Of a DNA stretch of 64,000 bases, positions 21,223-32,005 are shown in pieces (positions within the stretch are counted from its first letter, which is position 1; the number at the start of each line of letters is the position of its first letter). The translations under genes and the position numbers were made by a program. This DNA is from Pteria penguin (Eukaryota; Mollusca; Bivalvia; Pterioida; Pteriidae): assembly GCA_035048485.1 (NCBI GenBank), contig CM068586.1, positions 47,875,715-47,939,714 of the forward strand, read 5' to 3'. The notes below the pieces were generated by a model. The model did no database searches. It saw only the letters and a program-made list of their open reading frames with translations, and was not told the origin of the DNA.

Positions 21223-24200
21223 ATGTCCGTAAATTATGGGTCTTATCCCATTAAAATGACGAAAGATGAAAAAAGGAAAGTCAGGGCAGTGGCAAAAAAA
21301 AAGTTCTGCGTCAAAGGAGAAAAATTATATTGGGTCAGTAAATCCAAACAATTACGCGAAGCAGTTGACGAATGCGAAAAAGATTCTATACTGAAGAGTT
21401 TTCATGATTTGAATGGACACATGGGCGTGGAACGTACGTTTAAGGCCATTTCATCTAGATATCACTGGAAAAACATATTTCGTGACGTAATAAGCTACGT
21501 ACAATCTTGTTCCGAATGTCAAACTATCGGAAAATATGTTAAGTCTGACGAACCCCTCCACCCGATTCCAGTGGTCTCGACATGGTATCACATAGGCATT
21601 GACCTAGTGAAAATACCAACCTCTAAATGTGGCAATAAATACATATTGACATTAATGGATTACTTTTCTAAGTGGCCAGAGGCAATTGCTATTAAAAATA
21701 AGGATGCCAACACCGTCGCCAACGCCCTTTACAAGATCTTCTTGCGCATGGGATTTCCTACCATCTATTCCAGTGACCAAGGGAGAGAATTCGTGAACAC
21801 AGTATTAGCTTCTCTAATTAAGATGACAAACGCAGAGCAGAGAATATCCTCAGCATACCACCCACAGACAAACGAGCTCGTGGAAAGGTAAATATTTCAA
21901 ATATGAAAATTTAAAGTAATGTGATCAAACAATTGTGTGAGGTATCATCCAAATCCAAGTAACCAGGGAAAAGTTATGACTCGGACTCGTTCCGCACATA
22001 CGGACAGACAGACAGGGCGATTCCTTTATCCCTCAAACTTTGTTTGTTGGGGGGGGGGGGGGTATTATGAAAACAAAGTGTCCTGCATTTATGTCATATC
22101 ACGTGATCAGTTAAGTAATATTTTGAACCATTACGGTTATAACACATGATGTTAATTGGAAATAAACGTAGAACTATAAACTGAAAAGTCGGAGGACGGA
22201 TTAATATTTCCGGAAATTATTCTTCATTCCTCGGAACTTTATATAATTATATGAAATACACAGCACAAACCAAATCCGGTTTTACAGACACACGTGTGCG
22301 TTTGAAATTTCAAAGAAAAATGAATTTGGCAAAGAGCATTCAACGGAGAGAGATAGGATTTGATATTATAAACAGAAAAGAAATAATGATCTCGATTTTG
22401 TTTAAAATTCAGACATGTGGTACGCCTGAGTACAGACTAAAAATGATAGAGTGCAGAAATGTCCTCGTATCTGTACTAAATCATGCTAAGCTGTTTGAAG
22501 AGAACATTCATTTTTGCGCAATGTTGCGGGATTCAGTTGAGGATGTTTTGGTTGCTGGGTCCGCAAACAGGGATCTGCCTGATGTATTACGGGACATCAT
22601 TGCCGATATCAGCAACAAACTAGTAGAGTACAAGCCCGGGGACATCTATATCCCATCGGCATTCTTCCATTGCGCTGGCCTATTTCAACATGGGCTATGG
22701 GGATTTGGGTACATTTTGGATGACCATCACCAGGCTGCATCTACTAATTAAAAATTAATATATTTTTTCTCAGGTTGGTCTATTAATATTTTTCATAAAT
22801 TTGAACAGCAATGAAGACAAAATAAGTTGCCGACTTTGCTAACATGATCTGTCTCAGGATAGTTGAGAAAAACCGGGAGGAGGTGCAACTATTCCCTTAG
22901 ATCTGCCAATGGGGTGTTATTTTACAACTTCAACGAAATCGGTCGTATTGTGGTATGGGTTGTGCGTCTGTCTGTCTGTTGGTCGGTCTGTCCGCAAAAT
23001 CTTGTAAACAAGACACAGACCGAAACTTTAAGCTAGGACTGGTACACATACTTGTTATGTTAGTTATGACAAGAGGACGACACCTATTATTTTCAAGGTC
23101 AAGTGGCAAAGGTCAAGATCACTGGTAATGCAGGCTGAACTGTTGGGGCTAGGACTGTCAAATTGTGTACACATACTTGTTATGCATGTATTGTTGTTTA
23201 AGGTCGGGGTCAAATGTCAAGGTCACTTGTGTGCATTTGTATACAATAGCTTGTTGACCAGATACAGGCTGAAACGTTGGGGCTAGGACGGGTAAACTTA
23301 GTACACATACTTGTTGTAAACAGAGAACGACACCTAATGTTTTTCGAGGTCAGAGATATAAGGTGAAGGTCACTGTAGTGCGTTTGTACATAACAGCTGG
23401 TAAACAAGATGCAGTCTTAACTGTTGGAGCTAAAACCGTCAAATTTAGTGCACGTACTTGTTGTGACCAGAGGACGCCACGTATTATTTTTCAAGGTCAG
23501 GGGTCAAAGGTCAAGATCACTTTGGTGTGTTTTGTGGTAAAAGAGCATAATACTTGTGAGCACATGAAATGTAAAGGCGTGTTGTCATATTCAAGTATCT
23601 GTGATATAACGTAACATATATTTATTTATTTATTTATATTTGTAGATATAATCAGACGTTACAAAATATGCTTGTCAAGCTCACGGGGGATAAAGATGAC
23701 GAATGGGATGATTATCTTGAGGAGGCAAATTATTCCTACAGATCAGTTCCGCACAAAACGACGAAAACATCGCCATTCCAGATTATGTTCGTCAGGGACC
23801 CGGTTAATAGTATTGTGAACGATCAAGATGAAGAAGTAAATGTAGATCCGACAGACGAAGATTTGCTGCACCGCTCATTAGAAAAATTAACAAACATTAG
23901 GGAGCAAATTAGCACCGAAGTAAAACAAAACGTCGAAATTTCACAAGAAAAACAGGTAGCCAGATACAAAAGAAGAAATAAACTTAACAGTAAGGAAAAG
24001 ATCAAGGAAGGAGAAAAAATGCTTTTGTTTAACGCCAGAAAGGGATCTAAGAGTGAGAAAACTTGGAAAGGCCCATATGTTGTAAGCAAACTGTGTCCCA
24101 AAGGCCTAGTTCAATTGAAATACATTGACGGGACACCCTTTAAAACAAGATACAATATCAAACTACTCAAGAAATTCAAGGAAAGAAAGGAAGACAATTT

Positions 24201-24357
24201 AAGGGAGGAGTTGGAAAATGGGCTGAAGGGAGAGATGGAAAACGAAAATGAAAATGATGACGTTGTTATTGAACAGATAGAGATGCCTGTTCAAGCATAT
24301 TTTAAACCAATCGACTCTGAATGGCAGGACGAAAAGATTAAACTTTTTTCAAAATAA
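21223..24357 (+). CDS. Ty3/gypsy-type integrase gene, two exons
   Basis: A spliced integrase. Exon 1 is 21223-21887 and exon 2 is 23646-24357, joined across a GT-AG intron (GAAAG|GTAAAT ... ATTTGTAG|ATATAAT) that rebuilds VERYNQTLQ exactly. Exon 1 has an N-terminal HHCC zinc-binding region (HDLNGHMGVERTF ... CSECQ) and the catalytic core with Asp in HIGIDLV, Asp in YSSDQGREF and, 35 residues later, Glu in LVER. Exon 2 completes the core and holds a GPY/F-like C-terminal domain (WKGPYVVSKLCPKG, NIKLLKKF), then an acidic tail. About 458 residues. No RT, protease or gag frame lies nearby, and the frame is clean, so it may be a host-retained integrase gene or the spliced remnant of an element. 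Nearest upstream in-frame stop is at 21181, so earlier exons are possible. Confidence 0.8.
21940..22070. repeat. Mollusc repeat terminus in integrase intron
   Basis: CGGACAGACAGACAGGGCGAT followed by ATCCCTCAAACTTTGTTTG, a G14 run and a TATTATGA end. It resembles the GACGGAC ... GCGGGGGTATAA terminus at 62430-62465. Confidence 0.6.
22251..22751 (+). CDS. Unidentified 166-codon ORF inside integrase intron
   Basis: I do not recognise this protein. It starts at ATG 22251, just after a TTTATATAATTAT stretch, and ends at TAA 22749-22751. The first third is basic (KSIQRREIGFDIINRKE). The rest is less biased and more GC-rich than the surroundings, with Cys and His spread through it (MIECRNVLVSVLNHA, SAFFHCAGLFQHGLWGFGYI, DDHHQAA). 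A possible acceptor (TTAAAATTCAG) lies within it at 22401-22411, so it could also be an exon of something larger. It has the same orientation as the host integrase gene. It may equally be a chance frame or a TE relic. Confidence 0.35.
   Translation: MKYTAQTKSGFTDTRVRLKFQRKMNLAKSIQRREIGFDIINRKEIMISILFKIQTCGTPEYRLKMIECRNVLVSVLNHAKLFEENIHFCAMLRDSVEDVLVAGSANRDLPDVLRDIIADISNKLVEYKPGDIYIPSAFFHCAGLFQHGLWGFGYILDDHHQAASTN
22930..23545. repeat. Tandem array, about four units of 145-160 bp
   Basis: Each unit runs through TTGTAAACAAGA- or TTGTTGACCAGA-like, AACTGTTGGGGCTAGGAC, ACACATACTTGTT, AGAGGACGACACC, TTTCAAGGTCAGGGGTCAAA and GGTCAAGATCACT. It is typical of bivalve dispersed repeats. Units contain GGGTCAAAGGTCA, a direct repeat of nuclear-receptor half sites. 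It occupies most of the 3' half of the integrase intron. Confidence 0.8.
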
Positions 24358-24430
24358 ACTTAAAATAAGAAACTATCACAAAAATTCAAAACCACAAATC
24401 CTCTCAAATAAAAATGAGACCAGAAAGCCA

Positions 24431-24811
24431 ATGAGACGCGACGGCAATTGCTATTTCAGAAGTATATGCTACGCGGTAACAGGAGCCCAACTCCAGCACA
24501 ACGTAGTAAGAGATACAGTGGTCGGATGGATGCAAAACCACGGGGAAGACATCCAGAAGCAGTTCGGCAAAACTTATCTTGAAGACAGCACCATGGAGGA
24601 ACCTGGTGTATGGGCGACTGAGGCTGAGGTTTTAGCCACAGCAGCCTTCCTGAACACAGACATACAAATTCTATGCAAGGCTGGATCTGGAGAGCTTAAG
24701 TGGCACAGATACAAGTCGAGCACACTATCTGACGGTGTAGGAGACCAGAAATGCATCCATCTTGTCAACGACAGCGGCATACATTTCGACTACGTCGAGT
24801 CAGTGATTTAA
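24431..24811 (+). CDS. OTU-family cysteine protease domain
   Basis: A compact OTU (ovarian tumour) deubiquitinase-like domain of 126 residues. The catalytic-site signature RRDGNCYFRSICYAVTG supplies Asp and Cys, a helix with HNVVRDTVVGWM follows, and WATEAEVLATAAFLNTDIQI is the conserved core. HFDYV near the end supplies the His. The frame is open upstream of the chosen ATG back past the integrase stop codon at 24357, in the +1 frame, reading NKNETRKP just before MRRDGNC. It is therefore either a separate start or fused to the integrase by frameshifting or splicing. Known OTU domains occur in several retroelement polyproteins, so linkage to the integrase is reasonable. Confidence 0.75.
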   Translation: MRRDGNCYFRSICYAVTGAQLQHNVVRDTVVGWMQNHGEDIQKQFGKTYLEDSTMEEPGVWATEAEVLATAAFLNTDIQILCKAGSGELKWHRYKSSTLSDGVGDQKCIHLVNDSGIHFDYVESVI

Positions 24812-25129
24812 AAGTTTGTATGAGGTAGTTGTGTATCTAAAAATTGTCATGCCGAGATATTTCGTTTCATCTTCGTCATTATTTCGCCCAGATATAGTAA
24901 TTTGTGAACATTTTGACTTCATTGAATTTCTAATGGACTCATTAACAGTGGCGAAGTCGATAATTATTAGCTTGCAGATACTAATGTCCGGAGAGGTATT
25001 GCCATTACCCCAACGTCGGCATCCATGTGCAGACCAACTTTAGCCTTGTCTATGGACAGATAAGTCTTTGCTAAATCACCTGTGCATTTCTTGCTACAAT
25101 ACCTTTCACATCATACTACACTAGTACTC

Positions 25130-25665
25130 TAAGTTTTTATTTGATCTAGTGACCTTGACCTTGAAGTTAGACCTACATTTGTACATTTAAAAAACTTTAA
25201 CCTTGACCATAATTTTTTAACCAAAAGATATATGGTTTTCATATTTCACATGTGCATCCACTTTTCACATCTCATCATCATTTTGACTGAGTGACCAGGG
25301 GCCATATGTACAAAGATTCGCAAGCTTTACGAGTACTCATAAGCAACTCGTAGTATACATTTACGAGTACTCGTAAAGCTTACGAATCTTTGTCTTGACG
25401 TTTGGCTTACTTCTCAAGTTCTCGAGCACTTTCATGATTCATATGTACTTTCGTTGTAACAAGATCTTTACCATCATTTTGACTTTGTGACCTTGACATT
25501 TATAAGTTTGAACTACTTTTCAAAATCTTTACTGGGCTATAACTTTTGAATCAGAGTAGTTAGGGCTTTTATTTGCAACATATGTGTTTCGTGTGACAAG
25601 ACCTTTCTCCTGGTACCATTTTCTTATGCCAATAGTGAACTTGACCTTGACTTGTTGCTATTTAC
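25130..25665. repeat. GTGACCTTGACC-type dispersed repeat
   Basis: Repeated CTAGTGACCTTGACCTTGAA, CTTTGACTTTGTGACCTTGACA-like blocks and CATATTTCACATGTGCATCC. A fold-back element (25304-25395) lies inside. The stretch 24812-25129 has nothing recognisable. Confidence 0.6.
25304..25395. mobile_element. Fold-back element, 30-bp arms
   Basis: Left arm ACAAAGATTCGCAAGCTTTA then CGAGTACTC. The right arm is its inverse (CGAGTACTCGTAAAGCTTAC then GAATCTTTGT) with one mismatch. A loop of about 25 bp lies between. It is inserted within the dispersed repeat at 25130-25665. Confidence 0.75.
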
Positions 25666-25726
25666 TTATGGTTGTTGCTGGCGATCTATATTTTCTTTCT
25701 GACAACTTTTGTTTTGTTCTGGTTTT

Positions 25727-26585
25727 AAGCTCATCTGAGCCGAAGCCTCAAGTGAGCTATTGCCATGTAGCTAATTGTCCGTCGACCGTCCGTCCGGTGT
25801 CCTATTGCAGATCTTCCCCTTGCAGACCTTCCCACCGGAGGGTATGCAACATTTCAGCCCACCCCCCCCCCCCCCCCCCCCCCCACCGGAAGATCTGCAG
25901 CATTGCATACATTCCCCCGGAAGATCTGCAATATTGCAGATCTTCCCCCATCCATTGCAGATCTTCCCAGGGGGAAGGTCTGCAATGTTGCAGACCTTCC
26001 ATCTTTTCCAAAACCACTGAACAGATTCTGACGAAACTTGACAGGAAGCAAGCGTTCAACGTCTTCTACCAAGTTTGTGTTTTTTGTGTGCCGATTCGTC
26101 ATCCAAGATGGCCGTCCTGGCTCTGATTGGCTGAAACATTTTTCGACTTCTTCTCAGCAACCACTGAATGGATTTTAACGGAACTTGACAGAATACAAGT
26201 TCTCAACGTCCTCTACCATGTTTGTGTTTTTCCTGTCGAACCGTCATCCAAAACTGCTGCCCTGACCTTTGATTGGCTGAAAATTTTTTACGACTTTTTC
26301 CCCGCAATAAATGAATGGAATTTTATATAACTTGATAGGAAGCAAATTCTAAACGTCTTTTACCAAGTTTGTGTTTTTCGTGCCGATCCGCCGTACAAGA
26401 TGGCCACAATGGCCTTTCATCGGCTGAGACATTTCCAACTTCTTCACAGCAACCGCTGAATGGATTTTGATGAAACTTGACATGAAGCAAGTCCTCTGAT
26501 ATTTTCGACTTGCCCCTTGTTAAGAAGTACATTACGTTTGCTGGTGTACTCAGGTGAGCGATATAGGCCCACTTGGGCCTCTTGT
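25727..26585. repeat. Composite mollusc repeat with 140-bp tandem core
   Basis: It begins with AAGCTCATCTGAGCCGAAGC, a start seen in many bivalve repeats, and ends in CAGGTGAGCGATATAGGCCC then GGGCCTCTTGTT. Inside are (1) a cluster of TTGCAGATCTTCC/GGAAGATCTGCAA motifs with a C29 tract (25800-26000), and (2) about 3.5 tandem units of 140 bp (26010-26510) marked by CTGAATGGATTTT, GAAACTTGACAGGAAGCAAG, ACCAAGTTTGTGTTTTTCGT and GATTGGCTGAAA. Unique ends round a tandem core suggest a non-autonomous transposon. The Cys/Pro-rich open frames here are translations of the repeat. Confidence 0.75.
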
Positions 26586-28880
26586 TTTGCATCTCCTGCC
26601 AACTTGGCAAGCATAGCCACACAAAGAGATTACTTTGTCCGGCGTCTGTCTGTCCGTCCCTCTGTCCTGTAGTCTTTTATCCAGATGGTAGTCATACTTT
26701 TCACATAAATTCTTTGCAGGCGATATTCGTGTTCACTAAATACTCTAGTATAGTATTGCATGTATATTTGTGTAAATATCGTTAGAGTTTAGAATTGCAT
26801 TACTTTAATTATGTCGGAATCTTGGTCAGATAAAACTTGCATTTGGCAGGTAGGACACACTTTTGATACCCCGGTATGAAATTCGGGGGCATTTAGTTTC
26901 TGGCCTGTCTGTTTGTGACTCTTGTCTGTGAATCTATGTTAAAATAACTTTAACCTTGGGCTTGACTTTTGAACCATAAGAGATAAAGACTCCATATTTG
27001 GCATGTGTATTCTACTTATGAAACCCTTTTTTACCTTGTGACCTTGTTCGTGACCTTTATTCTAAAAATACATGTAGCCATTATGAAATTTTTGACCGCC
27101 GGGGAATCAGTGTTTCACAACCACGTCTTGTTTTGTAAATATTACTAAATCTATCTAGCACTTCATATATGTGAGTGTCTACCAAATAATCATCGCCATA
27201 GAATGAAATCGCCCTGAATAATCTTGTTTTCAAATTATTAATGAATTTTAAAAGATCTAGTTTTAACTTCGTTGTGTTGTTATTTTTAATAAAAATTATC
27301 AAAGAATTTTAAAGTTGTAGTGGTGGTGATTAACTAATGACAGTTCTATCATATGCTATGCTTACCTGGTGACCATGGGTCAAGGTCATGGCACATTCTT
27401 GGATCATAAAGAACATCTGTGCAAAGTGTGATGATAACGTATGACAATGGAACATAATCCGTGCAAGCTTAGCTGGAGACCTTTATATAAGACGTGCTCT
27501 AGCGTCGAAGTCATGAGACATTTTTGCCATAAAGAACATTTGTACAAACTTTGACTGAAATTAGTCTACAGATGAATGAATTAGCGGAATGCTTGCTTAG
27601 CTGGTAACATTGAAACAGAGATATGAATTCACATCATACCAATCACTTGAGTCAAACGAAACATATTTTGGTAAAGTTTGATAGAAATCCATTCTCAGAT
27701 AGCTGAATTACAGAGCGAATTTGAAGATAAGCTGTGCTTTTGAAAAGGAGACCTTAGGTCACCGTCAAGATCATAACACATTTATGTGTCAAAAGGAATA
27801 TTTGTGCAAATCTGTAACAACATTACATGTTTGCATCGCAGTTCTAAATGAACAGATTTTTACGTAGAGAATGACAGCAGACAAGCAGATTGACAAACGC
27901 CGAGGAAAGCAATTACATGTGATAGTCTCCCGAGATTCGCCGATAATGGATCAAGCAAGCCCTGTGGCTCAAGCTAAAATCACCAGTCGGAGGGATATTT
28001 GCGTCAAATATGAAGTTATTCCAAGAGTTTGCTAGAAAATATGTCCTAAACGGAGAAATCCATGTGAGTGCAGAATGACCTATATCATAGACCTATATCA
28101 TAGAGTCGTGATATTGACCATAAGGTGAGTTTTCTGTCCTTTCCTAATTTGCATAACAATATGTAGTCCGCAGAAGTAGAAAAAGATTGGTATAAAACAT
28201 AGCCATATACAGAAGTGATTGGAAATCATGTGCTCTTTTTTAAGTTTTTAAGTTTAACCATAAATTGTCTTGGTCAATCAACCGGCTAGTTAGGCCATTC
28301 CGAATTTTTTTTTTCTGTTTAGCGTCCACTCGGAGAACAAAAACCTACCCACCTATTCAATTAAAAAACAAAAGGACGTACACAAAACGAAGCAATTTTC
28401 AACAAATTAATTGTATTATTTTGTGCTTATATTTAGACGGGTCATTATAATCCTGTGTCGGATCATGCTATGGTTTCAGGATAAATGTTCAATAAAAATC
28501 CGAAAATTATCATTCGTTACAAAAAATTTATGCAGAGCGAAATTATTATCTTTGCGACCGATATATAAAGCTTTCCCATTATAAAGTATACAAAACTTCT
28601 GAGCCCGACCCCACGTTCGATTTTGTTCAAAATCAATAGGTGGCAAGGGTTCATTACTCTCCTGATACTGTGAAAATTTGGAGTGAACCAAGTTATTGCG
28701 ACACGCTGATCAGTATAAAGAAGAAAATAATAATAATAATAATAGGTCGGAAAATACAACGAAACAGAAAGGTCTCCGACTACGTCGGAAGACCTTAATT
28801 ACATAAATTGTCCAAATATGCCTCGAGTAACTCGGACAATTTACTCTTGAAAAGATAAATACATACTGCAATGAATCAAT
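26586..28880. other. Repeat-derived region without recognised genes
   Basis: Dispersed-repeat fragments with CTTGTGACCTTG and GGTCAAGGTCATG blocks run from 26810 to 27840. A minus-strand open frame at 27081-27302 (FYGDDYLVDTHIYEVLDRF) and one at 28476-28691 are not recognisable. An AAT microsatellite lies near 28727. At 28773-28845 two short palindromes (GGTCTCCGACTACGTCGGAAG region and GTCCAAATATGCCTCGAG region) could form hairpins just upstream of the Naiad frame. Confidence 0.45.
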
Positions 28881-28888
28881 GCACGTAG

Positions 28889-30490
28889 ATCAAGCCGAAA
28901 ACTTCAATCACACCGCTTAGATTGCCCTCTGTGTCCACTCTTCATATACCTGGTATTTCTTGTAGAAAATTATTCGACACCACTAAAGTTCTTATTTCTC
29001 CACTTAAAAGTAGTTTCCCTATTAAACGTTCTATCTCATTTTCAAAAACATTCACACCTATAAATTCTTACAGAGCTGTCAATTCTATACGCAGAGGGTA
29101 TTCTAAGATTAATAAGTGCAACGCCAAGAAATGTCTTACTTGCCATCATTTAAACTGCAATTCCAATATTGAATCTTCGGTTAATGGAAATATATTTAAC
29201 ACCAAATTAGACAAAGACATAGATTGAAATACTGCCAATGTTATATATGTCATCACTTGAGAAGCTAGAGGATGTGGGGCTCAATATGTCGGGGAAACTT
29301 CTCAAACTTTGAAACAACGTTTTCGGAATCATTCCTATAAAATTCGTAATAATTTACGACGTAAATACCAGAATTTTCTTTATAACCACTTTAATAAATA
29401 CCCACTTGATACGAAATCAGATGTTAAAAAACGACTTTTGGAAACCGAGCTCTACTGGATTAAACAACTACAAACCCCATACCCTCTCGGTCTCAACGAC
29501 CAAATATATCGACAAGGTAATATTTCTTCTCGTCAGAATAAGATCAATATTTTTACATTAAGACATAAAACTATTAGAAAACGTAGGTCACATGGTCGTC
29601 GCCGTAATCGTAACATCAGAAAACGTAATCGTTTAAATAGGTCATTAAACGATCTTCTATTTATCGCAAAAAATGATGGCCGTCATGAACTTTTGCATGC
29701 ACTATCCTCTATTCCGGTAAATAAATTGAAACCTATCCTGGACGAAGCTGATCTTCGAAGTTTACGCAATTCTGATTGATATAAACTCAATTTGATTATT
29801 TTATTTTCATATAATAAACTCTTTCCTCGTATTTCGTCTCTTCCACCCAAGCAGCAATTTCTCAAAATTAAATTTATTAATAAAGGCTTCGATCTACTTA
29901 ACATTTCTAATATTTTCCGTGATCATAGAGTCACATCTAAAATCCCCCAATATTTTGAGAATTTAGAACCTCCACTTATTTGTCACCAGTACAAAAAGCC
30001 TATAAGAAATCTTATTTTAAATTATAATAAAGTTACATCTAACCCTGATGTTTCAGACTCTATTCCTTCGTCGTGTTCTTGTGAAAATTCTAAATATGTT
30101 TATAAACCGGCAGATCATGTTATTACTGGTGACCTAAACTGTATTTCGGACAAGAAATTGCGCACCTTTTTTGGAAAAGGACCTAAATATAGGTTACCGT
30201 CCAGGATGGATTTCAATAAATGCCGTGACGGTATAGAAGATGCTTTAACTACATATTGTAAACGTTGGTGTAAAAAAGAACAGATAAAGGTTCATGCTCT
30301 TAACGATTGGAAATACGAGATTTTAAGAATTGTCGATATCCGTATTAAGAACTTTACGGAAAATCCGCCTTTATTTCAACAGCCTAATACATTGACGACA
30401 AATTCTAGCAAAAAGAAGATAGCTGACTTACATGCTAAATATGTCTTTGTTCCAGCTGATAAAGCAGGTAATAACATAATAGTTGTTTGA
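28889..30490 (+). pseudogene. Naiad N-terminal half: GIY-YIG nuclease and CxC linker
   Basis: A single frame (codons at positions equal to 28922 modulo 3) stays open from the TAG at 28886 apart from TGA at 29225-29227, 29258-29260, 29777-29779 and 30488-30490. At DID-TGA-NTANVIYVIT-TGA-EARGCGAQYVGET the two TGAs fall where Penelope-like nucleases usually have Cys, and the second belongs to the Cys-Cys-His-His set. At 30488 the context is NNIIVV-TGA-KVYYIEVL, again a usual Cys position. The segment after 29779 contains CSC and a KYRLPSRMDFNKCRDGI block before the RT. Confidence 0.8.
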
Positions 30491-31966
30491 AAAGTATATT
30501 ATATTGAAGTACTTCAAAACGAATTAAACTCCACTCATACATATGTGGAAAGCCCTACCTCAAAATAGAGCACCTTGCACGATCACCTCATGACCATGTC
30601 CGACTTCAAAATTAAAACTGATAAATCTGATCTACCAACCATGTATTGGCTCCCAAAACTACATAAAAGTCCATATAAATCACGTTTTATATCTAATTCT
30701 AGCCACTGCTCTACTACGGTACTATCGAAACATATTACGTCTGCTCTAACTGCTATAAAAGATCATATTATCAAATATTGTGATGTCGCATTTCATAATA
30801 GTAACATCAATTACTTTTGGTCGATTAAAAATTCTCATGAAGTTATAGGCAAACTTGTTTCGCTAAATTTCAAAGCGACTCAAATTTCTACATTTGATTT
30901 CTACACTTTATACATCTCTGCCTCATGATTTGATTAAAAGCAAGTTCCTGTCTCTTATACAATGGTGTTTTCACAGAGAATCTAAAACTTACATATGTAC
31001 TTCCAATAACTCTGGATTCTTTTCCAACAAACAATATACTTCATATAAATACTGGACTTGCAAGGAATTATGTAAAGCACTAGATTTTCTCATGAATAAT
31101 ATTTTTGTGCAATTTGATGGCAAGATATATCAACAAATAGTTGGGATTCCTATGGGTACTAACTGTGCGCCTCTGATAGCAGATTTATTTCTTTATTGTT
31201 ATGAGAGGGATTTTATGGTTTCTATTCAAAAATTAAAACTTTTTACCTCATTGACAAATTTAATAATACTTGCAGATATCTGGATGACATTTTGGTTATC
31301 GACAACCCTGAATTCGAACAATTTATATCAGAAATATATCCACCGGAGCTCACATTGAATAAAGCTAATACTTGAGATAAATCTACACCTTTCTTAGATT
31401 TAAACATCAAAATTATCAACAACCTAATATATACTAATATTTATGATAAACGTGAGGACTTTGGATTTCCTATTGTAAATTTCCCTTACTTGGATGGCGA
31501 TGTCCCTCGACTCCCATCATATGGTATCTATATATCTCAATTAGTTCGATTTGTCAGAGGCTGCACCGATGTTTTGGACTTTCATAAACGAAATTTACAA
31601 ATTACTACTAAACTTTTAACTCAGGGTTACAGATATCACAAGCTAAGAAAAACATTCGGCAAATTCTTCAGATCTTACTCAGAACTTCTATCTAAATTTG
31701 GAAATATTTCTTTTCAACAGTATGTATCCAATGGAATTTCCCATCCTAATTTTTACGGTGATCTCGTATATAAACTAAGGAAAGTAAAAGGCTCCGATAA
31801 CGTTATTTTATCATGTAATAAAATAGTCAAACGTCTCCTAAATAGACAATATGATATTGAGATCATCAAAAAGACTATAGGTCTTGTATTTGGCCCCTCT
31901 ACAGCCTTATGCAGACTTTTACTTGAACGTTGCACGCTGACTAACAGGGCGGTGGGGACTATATGA
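30491..31966 (+). pseudogene. Naiad reverse transcriptase part
   Basis: Continues the same frame with TAG at 30566-30568 (a true nonsense change). It then covers RT fingers and palm. The motif A codons TTT-GAT-TTC are followed by a 2-nt loss that moves the frame to FSTLYTSLPHDLIK-like coding until about 31240, then back. The catalytic RYLDD lies at about 31270-31290. TGA at 31373-31375 sits in NKANT-TGA-DKSTPFLDL. The frame ends with CTLTNRAVGTI and TGA at 31964-31966. RT thumb motifs (GYRYHKLRKTFGKFFRSYSE) are intact. Confidence 0.8.
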
Positions 31967-32005
31967 CGGGCCTTGTCCAAACCTCTTTCAGAGGAGACAT
32001 AGTCC
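31956..32005 (+). promoter_or_regulatory. Candidate SECIS-like stem in Naiad 3' region
   Basis: GGACTAT (31956-31962) pairs with ATAGTCC (31999-32005). Directly inside are ATGA (31963-31966) and AGAC (31995-31998), arranged like the SECIS core. AAA (31979-31981) lies 12 nt after ATGA. A CCTCT-TTC-AGAGG hairpin fills 31982-31994. Other copies change the stem to ATGGTCC, keeping pairing by a G-U. However, helix II pairing is weak and the ATGA overlaps the terminal TGA, so this is only a candidate. Confidence 0.3.

Noticed and set aside
25584..26126. 180-codon Cys/Pro-rich frame and overlapping antisense frames
   Set aside because: They run through the poly-C tract and the GCAGATCTTCC motif swarm; no coding signal apart from repeat periodicity.
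27081..27302. Minus-strand 73-codon frame as a gene or recombinase end
   Set aside because: No catalytic motif or splice signal; AT-rich low-information sequence.
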